Below, piece after piece: positions 1 to 12,395 of a stretch of 64,000 nucleotides of DNA. The stretch's first letter is position 1. Every line of letters starts with the position of its first letter. Made by a program: the position numbers and the translations under genes. Location: the NCBI GenBank assembly GCA_029204225.1, contig CM055102.1, forward strand, positions 11,173,245-11,237,244, written 5' to 3'. The DNA is from Diphasiastrum complanatum (lineage: Eukaryota; Streptophyta; Lycopodiopsida; Lycopodiales; Lycopodiaceae). Under the pieces are notes generated by a model. The model was not told where the DNA came from. It saw only the letters and a list, made by a program, of their open reading frames with translations, and searched no databases.

Positions 1-289
1 CGAATAGTCGAACAATGAATGATGGCCGAAAAATTAGATGGTGGCCGAATAGTCGATGTCGAGTCGTCAGGACACTGTCACCGATTCCTTTGTATTTCTG
101 TAGACTGTTAGGAAACAAGTGTATTTTGCAGAGTATGCGATTGTAGAAGTATTTACAACAACTAGTGAATGGATCTAGATTAGCAGAGAGATAGGGATGG
201 AGAGGATATAAATCCAACAATTCTCACACCTGTTTTATACAAACTTTGACAAAGCAAAACACAATGATGACGCTTTGCAACAATCAATT

Positions 290-1500
290 GAAATAAAATA
301 CATCTTACAAGCAATTGACTCATTCTATGTTTCTTGTCAAAAGAACTTAATACAGCTGGTTTACCCCACAATTATTAGTCAGACATGGTATGTTGATTGA
401 GTTATGTGCTTCAAATCTAAACATCAATGATGGATTGGTCAGTAGTGCCGAAGGATACTTCCAAACGAAAACAATAATAATGGTCGAAGACATTATTTGG
501 ATACAGTTTTTGACCCAAATATAGGAGCCAAAACACCCATATTTATAACCAACAAATCGATAGAACATGGACACCTATTCAACGACTCGTCAAAGAAAAA
601 CTGGAAAAAATAATTTAAAAAAACATCATCACTAGAAAGTAACTTTCAATCCAACTTGCCGCAGTACGAAATACATTGTGCACAATAACTAACAATGGAC
701 AAACTCGCATTCAATCCAAAAGGTATTAAAGTGCATGGTCTAATTTATACAACATTTTTAAGAATTAAAGACATTGATAAAGACTCTTACAACCATTGCA
801 ACTACCAAACTTTGTTGTTGACAAAAAAGTGAAACAAGGAATGCAAAGACTACATGACAAAGTTGCTTGGAAGCATGATATCATTATAAAAATATCACGA
901 TAAACTGAAATCTACCGAACACTTAATGAATTCTGATATACTTTGCTTACAACAAACACGTCAAAAACTCAGAAGCACCTATTTTTCACACATTCTTCAA
1001 AGCTACAATAACTTTTCATTTGCTCCAATGCAATTTTTTACAAGCCGATACAAATACTTCACAAAGCCATAACATTCAATACCAACGACATTGAAATAAC
1101 ACATGCGATATCAACGAAGGCACATGATTCCACATGCACAACTTTGCTAAGTACAAGTAGCCAAAAGCAAACATTAAATTGCTATTGCAGATTCTCCACA
1201 ACGTGCTCCAAAAGTACCCACAAATAACTGTAATAGGCAACTTAAATATTGATATTTTGACGCCCAACTCACCTACACAATTACCTTATAATTTCATGGT
1301 CAGCCATAGATTACAAATGCTTTTCAAAGAGACAACAACTCTATACAACTCCCAACTTGACCACATATGGACAAATTGCAACAATCATGAATGCCAATCT
1401 GGTTCAACTTATGCAAATTGGCGATCAGATCACTCTCCAATATACTTCTACTACAAAATGAAAAGCCACCAAACAACATTCATTTCCCATAAATGAATAG
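290..1500 (+). pseudogene. Decayed Helitron (Helentron-like) helicase C-terminus plus endonuclease
   Basis: Remnant of a rolling-circle transposon protein, read across several frames. From about 290 to 880 broken frames resemble the C-terminal part of the PIF1-type helicase of Helitrons. I see an NINDGLV-like segment near 420, an IWIQF segment near 495, a Q-rich stretch near 700, and a KGIKVHGLIYTTFLRIKDID segment near 720-775 in place of the usual helicase motif VI with YVALSR. From 1140 to 1495 one open frame resembles the C-terminal half of an endonuclease/exonuclease/phosphatase fold: GNLNIDIL near 1233, SQLDHIWTN near 1350 and SDHSPI near 1427. That helicase-endonuclease order is the Helentron arrangement. 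At least three frameshifts or stops are present, so it is dead. The Rep domain is not in the window. A LINE endonuclease alone would not explain the helicase part. Confidence 0.6.
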
Positions 1501-3700
1501 ATACAATTCCCTTAACATTGATTTGCACACATGCATTCAAAGAAAGTATATTTGAATTACACGTTTTGACGTTTCCTTGCATCTCTCTCCAAGTTTTTCC
1601 TTTACATTACATTCTTCCATCTAATTTGGAATCAACTTGTTGCTTTCAATAAGAAACAAAAGTTTTCCTTGTGTTTAAATATTCACCTATAAAACAACGA
1701 TTAACCCAATTTAGATTTTTTCTTTTACAAGTTCTGTGTATGACATAAAACATTATTAATGTAGATTTTCATTTTTTAACATCTTTTCAAACAAAATGAA
1801 CAACACCTATGCTGAAGAAAAAATATACAATTATATGTATAATCAATCATGGATTATGTTGTCTAATATAACAAAATTGCAATCACAATACTACATCGTT
1901 CTTGTTACATTATCAACTCGTGGCATCATAAGAGAATCATACTTGGGTGTGTGAGCCCACAAGTTCAACACAATACACCAACTCACCACATGTGGGAAGA
2001 ATGAATGCCTCTATGAAATAACTTAATGCAAATGGTCAAATCAATCTCTAATCCATTTTTATTAAAAAAAACTCAGAGTCATGAAAGAGAATCTAATGCA
2101 AAGAAAACTTTGAAGTCTGTAGACATTGTGAAACACCATTCAAAAGCACCAACAAGCATAATGTTCATTACTTATTAATAAAATTATAGTATTAATTAAT
2201 CATATAAGATTGTCGGTTAATTAATATCATAAATTGATATCATGAATGTATAGAGATCATTTAAATATTGGTTAAATTCATATAAAGGATGATCAACATC
2301 AATACAAATGATTGATTTATATTCACGAAATCATTTTAAGGGCCATTTCACACTACACTGCCCGACAAGTCCAAAATTTAAAATGGAGCTATCCCATTGG
2401 TCCAGGGAGAAAAAATGGGCCTTCCACACTTTCAAGACTAACAAGCACTTGCCACTATGTGGTCGATGACATGGCAGGGACCCATTGCCACGTAGAGTCA
2501 ACTCAAAGCCTTTTTTTAAACTAGCCAATGTCCCTTGGCATGTTGAGCTTCCCCTAGCATGTTGGCTTGCATTTTGAAGGCTTTTAAGCCCTTCACTGCC
2601 AATATTCCTTTCAATGAAATGCATTTCAATTTTCACCTCACCAATTGAAAGGGGATTGCTTGAAAAAAAACTTAAAGCACCTTTCAAACTTTTAACATGA
2701 AAATTTTCATACTTGCACTTCAAAAAGCAACACCTTAAATTGGATGTCAAGATTGAAATGGACCAATTATATTGTAACCCGTCATTTAACACTTACCATC
2801 CAAATGTGAAATAGAGATGGTCCATTGCTCATCAACTCACTTGCCAAGATTCAAAAAATGGGCAGCTAGTGAAAGGGCCAGGCGAAGGGCTTGCCTGTTT
2901 TTTGAAACCACCTAAGTGCATGTTTTTAGATCTTGTCATGCAATCCAAAAAAAAGGAAAGGTCGACTACTATCCTACAGTTCCAAGACAATCATATTATG
3001 AAAATAGCATCCAATCTTGGCCAGGAATTTGTATTTTCGTACATTTTGTAGCAAAAACACCATTAATTTGCTAGGCCTTCATGGGATGGGTGTACACATG
3101 AAAGTTTTAGCATGAATTTAGAAGTAAATTATACAATTTCAGGTCGTAAAAAAAAAAGGAGCACTTGACATTAAGAAAAGTGAATGCATTCCAAGGAACC
3201 CTACAGACACGTGATCGCCTTTAAGGTGATGTCAACAAGGGAGTGAGGTGGTAAGAAAAAGCCCTTTCACATGTAAATCTTCATTGCTCTCAACCCTTTC
3301 TTGGGAAAACAACTTATGTGACCACCACTAATATCTAGTCATGGGCCCCAACATGTGGGGGCACCGATCTATCCTTCAATCAAGATAGCTTATGGTGTCA
3401 GACATGATGACATCATGGCATCACTTGCTTCGCTCCTCACATGAGATTGCAAGAGTGCATAACGGGTTGCAAATCATGTTGTTCCGTGGAATCACATGCA
3501 GCCCTCCACCTTTAAAACAGGGAATGCATCTTGGTTTTGAAAGGAGGCATGTACTGGAGGCCAAAGAAACATTGGATGCAGCAGGCTAACCAATCTAGCC
3601 AATCCCATTGGACCTTAGAAGGGGGAGTGGGTGGCCCGATCTACCCAATCTAGTAGTACTACCCAATCTACCAATCTCTTCTCTTCGGGTATGCCATTCT
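1501..3700. other. Gene-poor AT-rich interval
   Basis: No convincing gene. Small open frames here have no recognisable motif and are probably chance. Two CCAAT-like words (CCAATCTAGCCAATCCCATTGG) lie near 3590-3610, some 900 bases before the kinesin start, and could belong to its promoter; this is weak. Confidence 0.4.
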
Positions 3701-3902
3701 CTTGTGAGGGGATCATATGTAAAGGAACCCTTTATGGGGGTTTGGGTTGTTTTCAAGAATTAAGGCTGCCCTCCACAACAAGCAAAGGTTCCTTCCTATA
3801 GAAGGGCCTTGGGTCCGGACTGTCCCATATGGAAAAGGACTGGATTCGTGGGTCCGTCCCAGAAATGTGGGTCCTCCTCTCCCGCCCTTGCCTGCTTTTG
3901 AA

Positions 3903-3957
3903 TTCCTCTCTCTCTCTCTCTCTCTCTCCTTTTGCTCTGCTGCTGCTGCTGCTGCCT
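3903..3957 (+). repeat. CT microsatellite followed by CTG repeat in the presumed kinesin leader
   Basis: A pure CT run of about 22 bases is followed by a TGC/CTG triplet run and further pyrimidine-rich sequence. It lies upstream of the kinesin start on the same strand, where a 5' untranslated leader would be expected. CT-rich leaders are common in plants, and GA/CT tracts bind plant BPC-type GAGA factors. That role is inference here. Confidence 0.7.
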
Positions 3958-4522
3958 TCCTTTTCTTCGCCGATCTCTGCCTGTTTCTTCTTTTTTTTCT
4001 TCCAGAGGAGATGCAATGCGAGAGCGTGCGGATTTATGTGGATCAGATTCTGATAGTTTCAGTTTCAGATTTGCTGTTTAGATTCAGCTTTTATGTATCA
4101 TCAGTTTTTTCAAGATCCAGATTCCATAGCTTTTGCCCATACTGAATGCGGCTTGTAGATCTTCTCAGCTCTTCAAGGGATCAGTTTCTCGGTCTTGATT
4201 GATTGGAGTCACGAGCTTATTCTTTTGCGTTTTCAATCACTTTGGAGATCCTGGCACCTTTTTTGGCTTTTCTGATCATTTTTGAGATTCTGTTTTTTCT
4301 TTGCTTTTTGATCATTTTTGAGATCATGTTGCTTCTTTTGCTTTTTTGATCTTTGAGATCCTGCACATGTTGAAATCGCTCTGAAATTACGAAAGTTCGC
4401 AAGTCTTCAGACGTATGGAACCCTAAGTTTGTGTGTCGTAATGTATATAGTATGGTGTGAAAGGTTAAGAATGGTTGCTCCCGTGGAAGAATGGAAGGAC
4501 TGTTAAAATAGAGCTTTTAACA

Positions 4523-6974
4523 ATGAGAGGGTCTTCAACATGGACGAGGGCTCGGGAGAGCTCGCAAAGGAGATTTTCGACCGTAAGATCACTCCCTTCA
4601 TCGATCATTAGTACTAATAAACTCAACTCATTAGAGTTTTTACTGCAAGAACGGTCTTTTTCGTTCTCTACGATGAATAATCCAGCAGCATTCGTATATA
4701 CGCCAATCCAGATAAATATTAAAAGAATATATATGGGTGTTACGCAATGTCAATCCAAAAATGGCTCCAAGATAAACACTGCGATTGGACAGCGGTTGTA
4801 GCTTCATTATTTTTAAGCTCTTCCAGTAAAAGCGATTCAAAACAAGAAGTCATTTTCTTAACTCAGTGTTCCTCCTCATCTCTCTTTTCCTGCACCGTTT
4901 TCCTGCGCGTACCATATGGACACTTACCTGCCTAAATACTCTGAGACTTATACTGATGAACACTTGTTAGGAGAGTAGAGAGTTTTTCCCCTATAAGGCG
5001 AAAAAGCGTCTTTTACCTGATTTTCTCATGTTATGGTAATAATACGAAGAAGAGACTACGAACTATGACAGCATGCTGACTGTTTTTCCAAAAAGCGATG
5101 ATCAACTTTGGTTTTTCTCCGGACATAATAAGCAAGCTAAAATGTTTAATGCAGAGAGGCCTTTGTGAAAAGAAACAAAAAAATGCTGTGAAATCTGACT
5201 AAAAAATCCAACTTCCAAGGGTATTAGGAATGCATTCTTCTATACAGTATGCTGTACTTTTTAGCATTCAATCTTCTTCCAGACTCGCATTCTCTTTTCC
5301 CACTAGTTATCCTTACGAATTAGTCATTGCTACTCGTCTAGATTGGAAACACGTCGATAAGTAGTAGTTTTGAGACTATTATATTGCTTCAATCTAATTC
5401 AATAATGTCTCTACCTCTTGTAGGAAAATGAGAACGAGAATCCACCCCTTAAGAAACGAAAGCTTACCACAAAGAGCACACCATGTGTTAGGACGCATGT
5501 TGTGAAAGGTTCTGTCCGTGAAGCTCTTTCCATAGTCAGCACTCAACAGGAGTTAATTGATCCACCTTGCTCATTTGGAGGGCAGCCACCAACTTTATCA
5601 TGTTTGGGACAAGGGGATTGGGAGGGCACTAGAATGGCAACCGAAGAAGTGGAGGCTTTGCTGAACATGAAGATGACTGGAAAGGCAAAGTCTGATATAA
5701 AGGTAACGTATCCTTCCGGATGCTCAGCTCCTGACTAGTCACAGTGTTGCATCGCATGTAATTTAGGGTATTACCACTCATCGCCAGTCTCAAAAAGTAG
5801 CATATGAGATCAACTATCGTGCATTAGATTGCTGATGTGAGCATCGTCTTTTATTAGAACCCCTACCTGTTATTCGCTAGTGATGGCGTGAAAGGGTGGA
5901 TGTCCTTCGGTAGAACATTCTGAAAGCGGGGAGAGCACATTTTGTTTTTAGTCTCTTATTTGGAAAGGAAGTATTGGTGATAGAATTATCTTGATTCAAC
6001 AGGGAAGAAATGATCAGATGATGGAATATATCAAGAAGTTGCGAGGCTGCATTCGTCAGCTTTTGCAAGTTGAAAGTGCTTATATTCTACAGAAGGAGCA
6101 ACAGCAGATTCAGCTGCAGGAAGAGAGGCAAATATGGAAGGAGACTGGTAAACTTGTGTTCTATGCATTACCTTTGTGATGACTCGACTGTAACAATTAA
6201 TGCTAACTATTGAAACGAAAACGATAGTACTTTGAATCACATTGAAGAGAACAACCCAAGTTTTTTTCTGAGAACTTATTCCGTAAAAGCTCTGTTCTTG
6301 CAAGCCAGTGCTCACTTGCTCTTTAATTTTTCTGTGAGAATTTCCATAATGTTTTGCCTCAAATTGTGTGGACATTTTAGAGACAAAATTAAAGGTCAAG
6401 CAGGATGAGCTGGAGGCTGGACTATCAGATGTGAATCAAAAGTGCTCTGTTCTAGAAGAAATTTCTGCAAAGAGTGAGTCAGCAAGACAGGCAAGTTCGT
6501 TCAGATAGCCTCACAAGTAGTGCTAGAAGCATTTCATTACACTGTTGTACCTAATAAGGCCACCAGGAAGGGCATGGGTTTTGTTTGAGTATAGACATTG
6601 GTAAAAAAGTTTATTCCATTTTGACTATCTTGTCCAGGAAGTTTTGCTGGCACATCAAAAGGATTCAGAAGCATTACGTGCAGCTGCTGACGAGCGCTTG
6701 CACCTTTTAGAGGAAATAGAAAAGCTTCGCAAGGAGGTTGCTAGTGCAACTCAACAGGTATACTGCCAAATGTTAAGTGTGAATTTTTGTTGAATTACAA
6801 AGTTCTCCTTTAGAAACAAAAAGTTATGAATGTGCTTCAAGTCAGCTATTGAGATTGAACATCAATGCTTCACATAAATGTGCACCTTCACACGCAAGTT
6901 TTAGCATCCAATCCTTGAGTAAATGGAATGCAAAAGCTTTTTGTCTAAACAGGCAGCAACGTTGCAAGATATAA

Positions 6975-7008
<34 letters not shown>

Positions 7009-10000
7009 GCAATACAACACCAAGTTACAGAGTGATGCTGCACAAGCCACTGAAGAAAATTCTCGTACCCAAAAGGAAAAAGTTGCAATTCTAGAGACTC
7101 TCGGGACTGTTCGTGGAAATAATGCTGCTCTTCAAACACAGCTTGATACAGTGAAGGCAAGATCCCTAGAGTCTGTTTTGATCTTGTTTTTCTTGGCCTG
7201 TTGTTCTCACACTGCTATCCTGGTTCAGCACTTAAATGAGGAGACATAATTTCTTGCTTATTTGTGCATGTAACCTATGGGTTTAATCTGTAAAGAGAAA
7301 ATTATCACCTGAGTCAAGTTTGTTCGGAAGTGGGCTATGGCAAGTTTGATCTTGGCTTCAGAGAATTCATATCTACTCTTCTGTCAGGATGAGATGCTTC
7401 TGCGAAAACAGCTTTTTGTATGATAGTTCCTGATGGTATGAGAAGTTTCAATCCATTCTTAATTATGTCTCACAATTGTGCTTCTCAAATTAGCTTCAAA
7501 TTTACGACATGAAATGCAGGCTTCATTGCTGGCTGAGACAACACAAAGAAGTTTCGTAAATGGGGAGCTTATAAGATTACGCGGGGAACTTCAACATGTA
7601 TCAAAGGAAAAAGAGAAAGCAAGCACTCAGTTGCAGGCTTTGAGTGAGGAAAATGCAAGGTTTAGAGAGCTCACTGGAAAGACTGCAGCAGAGGTTGACG
7701 TTATCACGAGCCAGGCTGTTGCTTTGGAGGTTTGTGGGATTTGCAGTCTGTGTTCTGTAAATATGCATATTATGCTATCTTCAGTCTTTCTTCTTAGGCT
7801 TCTGCTGCTAACTTTCAGTCTTTACCACAACCCAGCTATAGCAAAACTTACAACTCAATTTGTGCAGGAAAGATATCATACACAGAATGAACAAATGAGG
7901 CTTGTCAGGCAACAACTTGATCTTGCAAATCAGAAACTAGAGGTTAGGTCTTCCAGACATCTGCTGAAAAGGGCATAAAAAACTGCTCATTTGAATAACC
8001 TTTTCTGAAGTGCAACAGTTTGTTTATCAATGTCATTTGTTTCAGGTAGCAGAAGCCTCACTGGCTTGGCATAAAAAGGATGGCCATGATAACATATTGA
8101 AAGTGGAACAGTTACAGAAGCGACTTGCTGATGCAGATCAGAAACTCCTTGAAGGCGAATTGCTGCGTCGCAAGCTACATAACATCATTCAGGTATATTG
8201 GACTTTGGTCAGTGCGTACTTTGAAACAACTTCAATCCCACAGGGTTTGTAGTTTGCCTCACTTGCATTTGAGATGTGGCTAGCTAGTTTTAGACTTGCA
8301 ATCTGTCTGTTGTGTCCCTTAGCAATTCTCTTCATAGATGTGCTCTGATGTCAGAAGTTACCTAGCGAGATCTTACTTTTAGAATTGCTCTCAAATTTGT
8401 CATGAGGTTTGAAATGTCTGATTTAGCTTTAATGCTCACAGGAGCTGAAAGGAAACATAAGAGTTTTCTGTCGAGTAAGACCTATGCTCCCTGATGATGA
8501 TGATTCTGGAGCAGATTCTGCTGTTCAATATCCTAGCTCTGGAGAGCTTGTTGGTCATGCAATAGAACTTCTTCAGCCACAGGGTAAACCATATCCCTCC
8601 AATAATACTTCATGGAAGATATCAACAATAACTTGATAAACATAATTTACAAGGTCCATGGTGGGATTACACAGCACCTTCTGGTTTGAATTTTGTAAAT
8701 GCAACTTAATGGGTTTGTTGATTGTTATTTTTTTTTGGTCTTATGTAGATGAATTCTATTTCCAAACAGTTTCTTAAGTTTTACGAGAATGCCAATTGAA
8801 TTTTCTAGGTCAAAAGTACACATTCACATTCGACAAGGTGTTTGGTCCCGAGGCTGCTCAAGAAGATGTCTTTGTTGAGATCTCTCAATTAGTCCAAAGT
8901 GCCTTAGATGGTTATAAGGTATGGCTACAACCTCGTTCAGACAACTCTCATGTATAGTTGTTCTATGTGCTTTTAAAAGGTCTAGCTTGCTTTAAGATTT
9001 TTACGATTTGCAAGCTCTAGTTTTTGTTGTTTATAAGTTTTGTGAAAAGCATACATGATTCAAGCTCAAGTGCACTTTCTTATATGTTTTGTGGATTATT
9101 GATGTAAATTGTATGCTTGGAAAATGACATTGCATGTCCTTTTCTTATTGTTTGTGCATTACCATCAAGGAATGAAACATCATATAGCTCATCTTATTGC
9201 TATATAAATGACAACTTTTTGTATGCTCTAAACAACACTTTCTGGCTTTTTCCCTTTTTTTTGCTCTACTATTTTGCAATAACCAAGGAAAATATCGAGA
9301 CCATGCTGGGTATAGTTAAATTTGAATAAAATCTTGTTATTAGTTGATGCTATCTTGGAAAAGTTCCCGTGGCCAGCAGCTTACAAAGATGAGCTTCATA
9401 AACCTCAGTCAAATTTCATCTTAGAGGCATAGTGTAAGCACTGGTAGAGACATTCTATACCTAAATGGGGATTACAGCAGTAAACTTAGATGATCTCTCT
9501 TGTTGTTAATGAATTTGTCCCATGCATTTGTGATTTTGAGGAGAATTATTGCTTGGTGTCACACCTACTCAGAGCTTCAAGGCTGATATTAATCATGGAC
9601 TTGAATCCAAATCACCATATATCAAAAGTGTATGAAGAAGCTGCTATAAACAGAGCTGAAATATATTTGGTAACTTGCGGAAATCTGTACTCACTAAAGA
9701 GGTGACATTCTAGATCACTCTTTGGGAAATGCAGCACATTCAAAAAATCTGAAGTCTGGTTCCAAGAACCGTGAAAAACCGTAATAAATAATTAATTAAT
9801 TATTTTTTTGGGGTGTTAGGGGTCAAAGAGCATAAAAAAAGTAAATAATTAATTAATTACATGAACCGTACCACGGTTAATGATACGGTTCATGAACCGT
9901 GGTAGGGTTCACTGTACAGTGCTTGGAACCCACGGTTCTCAGAACCGTGGTTTCTATGGAACTTCCAATTCAAATGCTACCTGGTACTCGTTTGAAAGCA

Positions 10001-12053
10001 AGAAGTAACGTTCAATAACGGCTGACACTAGGAATGCAGGTGTGCATTTTTGCTTATGGTCAAACAGGATCTGGCAAAACACATACCATGCTGGGACATC
10101 CAGATGAATTGGAGCAAAGAGGTGTCATACCAAGGTCTGTCGAACAGATTTTCCAGTCAAGTCAGGCACTTCAAGCGCAAGGGTGGAAATTCAAAATGCA
10201 GGTCTTTTTGCATCTACAGGCTTCTTCAATTTGTTGACCTGTGAACTTTGAAGCATTTTTGCTGATCAGACTGTGCCAATGTCTTCTAAGTATTATATTC
10301 TTTGGCTTGAGTTTTTGTTAGAATATGAGCTGGGCCAAATAGAGAATTGGCTCTTGCAAGTTGTTGGTATCCTGAAGTTTGGGGCTAAACTTCTAGTGGT
10401 TCTCTTTTGTTCTTTGCGCATAGTGCTCTCAAGATGAATCAAATGATGGCTTTGAGATTTGCCCTCCAGATTGCAAGACATAGTGAGAATCTATCGTCTA
10501 GTGCTACTTGATTGTCTGCACAAAGCTGTTCTGTTTATATGATATTGTACGTTGTCCAATTTTCAACCTTGTTTTTCAGGCTTCAATGCTGGAAATATAC
10601 AATGAAACTATTCGTGATCTACTCGTAAATTCACGGCGCACCAGTTTAGACTCCCAGCGGAGTGATGGTGGAACCCCAGGAAAGCAACATGTTGTCAAGC
10701 ATGAGCCGAATGGCAACACTTTTGTGACGGATCTTACAGTTGTTGAAGTAACCAGCTGGAAAGAAGTATCTTCATTGTTGCGGCGTGCTGCTCAGAGCAG
10801 GTTTTTCTCTCCAAGCTCTCCTTTCTGTGCACTTTCTCTGAAGCTGTAAGCAAAGAACGGCCAGCTCTCTCTCGCGCAGTGAGCACCCATTAGCAGCTCA
10901 TGCACAAGTATTTGCCCAGAAAGTGGCCATTCTCGTATTATCTTTCAAAGATCTTTCTAGAAACTAGATTGCCAGAGCTACCATCAGTCTTGTTCAGATA
11001 CTTTCATAACGTGGCCTTTAGGTTGACTGCATAACTTTTTAGCAGTCTGCTGATTTATAGTTAATTATAGATACTTAGCTGATGACTTGAGTATCGCGTC
11101 TGCAGAAGCGTGGGTAAAACTGCAATGAACGATCATTCTTCTCGAAGCCACTGTGTGTTCACTTTGCGAATTGCAGGGACAAACGAGGTGAGGAAAAAGT
11201 GGTTTTCTTGGCCATGTAGTTAACCGCATTTGAACTCCAGTTGAGATAATCAATTGTCAATCGTTTTGTAAGTAACAAAAGCACGAAAAGAATCAGCACA
11301 TTCTTCTTGAACTTCATCTGCCACTAAGAGATGAATCTCTCAACATTATGTTTTGTGCCAGAACACAGAGCAACAGGTACATGGAGTGCTTAACCTTATT
11401 GACCTCGCTGGAAGTGAGCGCCTCTCAAGGAGTTGTGCAACCGGTGAACGCCTTAGGGAGACACAGGTCTATAGCCACATCTGAATTTCTTATGCAATAT
11501 CAGACCTGTATGGCTATACTATAGAATTTTCTAATTCTAGATAACTTGACCATCAAAAGCCACTGCTTCTCACCAGCAGTCAGTTCACAGTCATGATTTC
11601 AAAAAACTCCAAGGTGATTTTCTTTCTATGTCGACATTGACACGGACAGGCCATAAACAAAAGTCTATCAAGCCTAGGAGATGTCATTTTGGCCATTGGC
11701 AACAAGGAGCAGCACATCCCATATCGGAACTCCAAACTTACCTACCTTCTTCAGGTTATTTCTGCGTTATCTGGTTTTGCTGGTTCAAGTATTCTCTTCT
11801 CCCTCCCTCAGTTTTAACCATTTAAAGCTATGTATATTGGAGCTGATCTTGTTTCGGTGATGGTAATGCGCAGCCGTGCCTAGGGGGTGATTCGAAAACG
11901 CTTATGTTCGTTAACATTGCTCCAGAATCAAAGTCATTGAATGAGTCACTGTGCTCCTTGCGCTTTGCTGCTAAGGTGAATGCCTGTGAGATTGGGGTTC
12001 CTAGGCGCCATACCAATGCTCGCCTACCAGAAGCTCGTTTGAGCATCAATTAA
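4523..12053 (+). CDS. KIN14: KIN-14 family C-terminal-motor kinesin (ATK1-type), 18 exons
   Basis: Minus-end-directed microtubule motor, by family a spindle and phragmoplast organiser. Exons as read: 4523-4582, 5424-5702, 6003-6147, 6381-6490, 6638-6757, 6953-7156, 7388-7417, 7520-7729, 7868-7942, 8046-8192, 8442-8583, 8809-8918, 10040-10201, 10580-10800, 11106-11187, 11362-11466, 11650-11754 and 11874-12053. All phases agree and give about 828 residues, close to ATK1 (near 790). The order is a basic N-terminus with PPLKKRKL, a long coiled coil, the neck [14 protein letters not shown], then the motor. Motor motifs are P-loop GQTGSGKT, switch I NDHSSRSH, switch II DLAGSER and [11 protein letters not shown]. 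The start was chosen because ATG 4523 opens a 20-codon exon ending in a strong GTAAGA donor at phase 0; it is less sure than the rest. Two introns appear to begin with GC. Confidence 0.9.
9757..9962. repeat. MITE-like foldback in kinesin intron
   Basis: Inside the longest kinesin intron (8919-10039) a block of about 205 bases is bounded by inverted GGTTCCAAGAACCGTG-like ends. It is filled with AACCGTG/CACGGTT words in both orientations and two AATTAATTAATTA runs. The mirrored ends and AT-rich core suggest a non-autonomous DNA transposon. I did not find a clear target-site duplication. Confidence 0.5.
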
Positions 12054-12395
12054 GAATCAGAGGTCTGTAGCAACCCTCAACAAAACAATGTGGTCAATTC
12101 TAACATTAATCCACTCAATCGGAGTTCAAAGGCTCCAGTTTGAAGTCACCCAGTTGTTACCTTGATTCAGCACACAATTCTCTCCCGGAGAAAAATTACG
12201 TACAACGCTGAATTGTAAAAAGTAACAAATTCTAGTGGTAGTATTCCAATGACTCCAAGAGAAGAGCCGACATTGTAAGCTAAACATTAAGTGGTTTGTG
12301 CTTTTGGTTTTAAGTGCATCAAACCCTGACTTATTAACCTGGGTTGATCTAATTAAACCCACTGCTCTCTGTAACATTATGAGTTCCGAATTGAA

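Noticed and set aside
3747-4145. Open frame over the CT/CTG-rich leader, 132 codons
   Set aside because: Its composition is dictated by the CT and CTG repeats and it has no domain; it lies in the presumed kinesin leader.
7384-7387. Skipping of the short kinesin exon in favour of a longer exon from 7478
   Set aside because: The frame from 7478 begins at TTG inside an intron; the AG at 7518-7519 with the 30-base exon before it preserves phase and the coiled coil.
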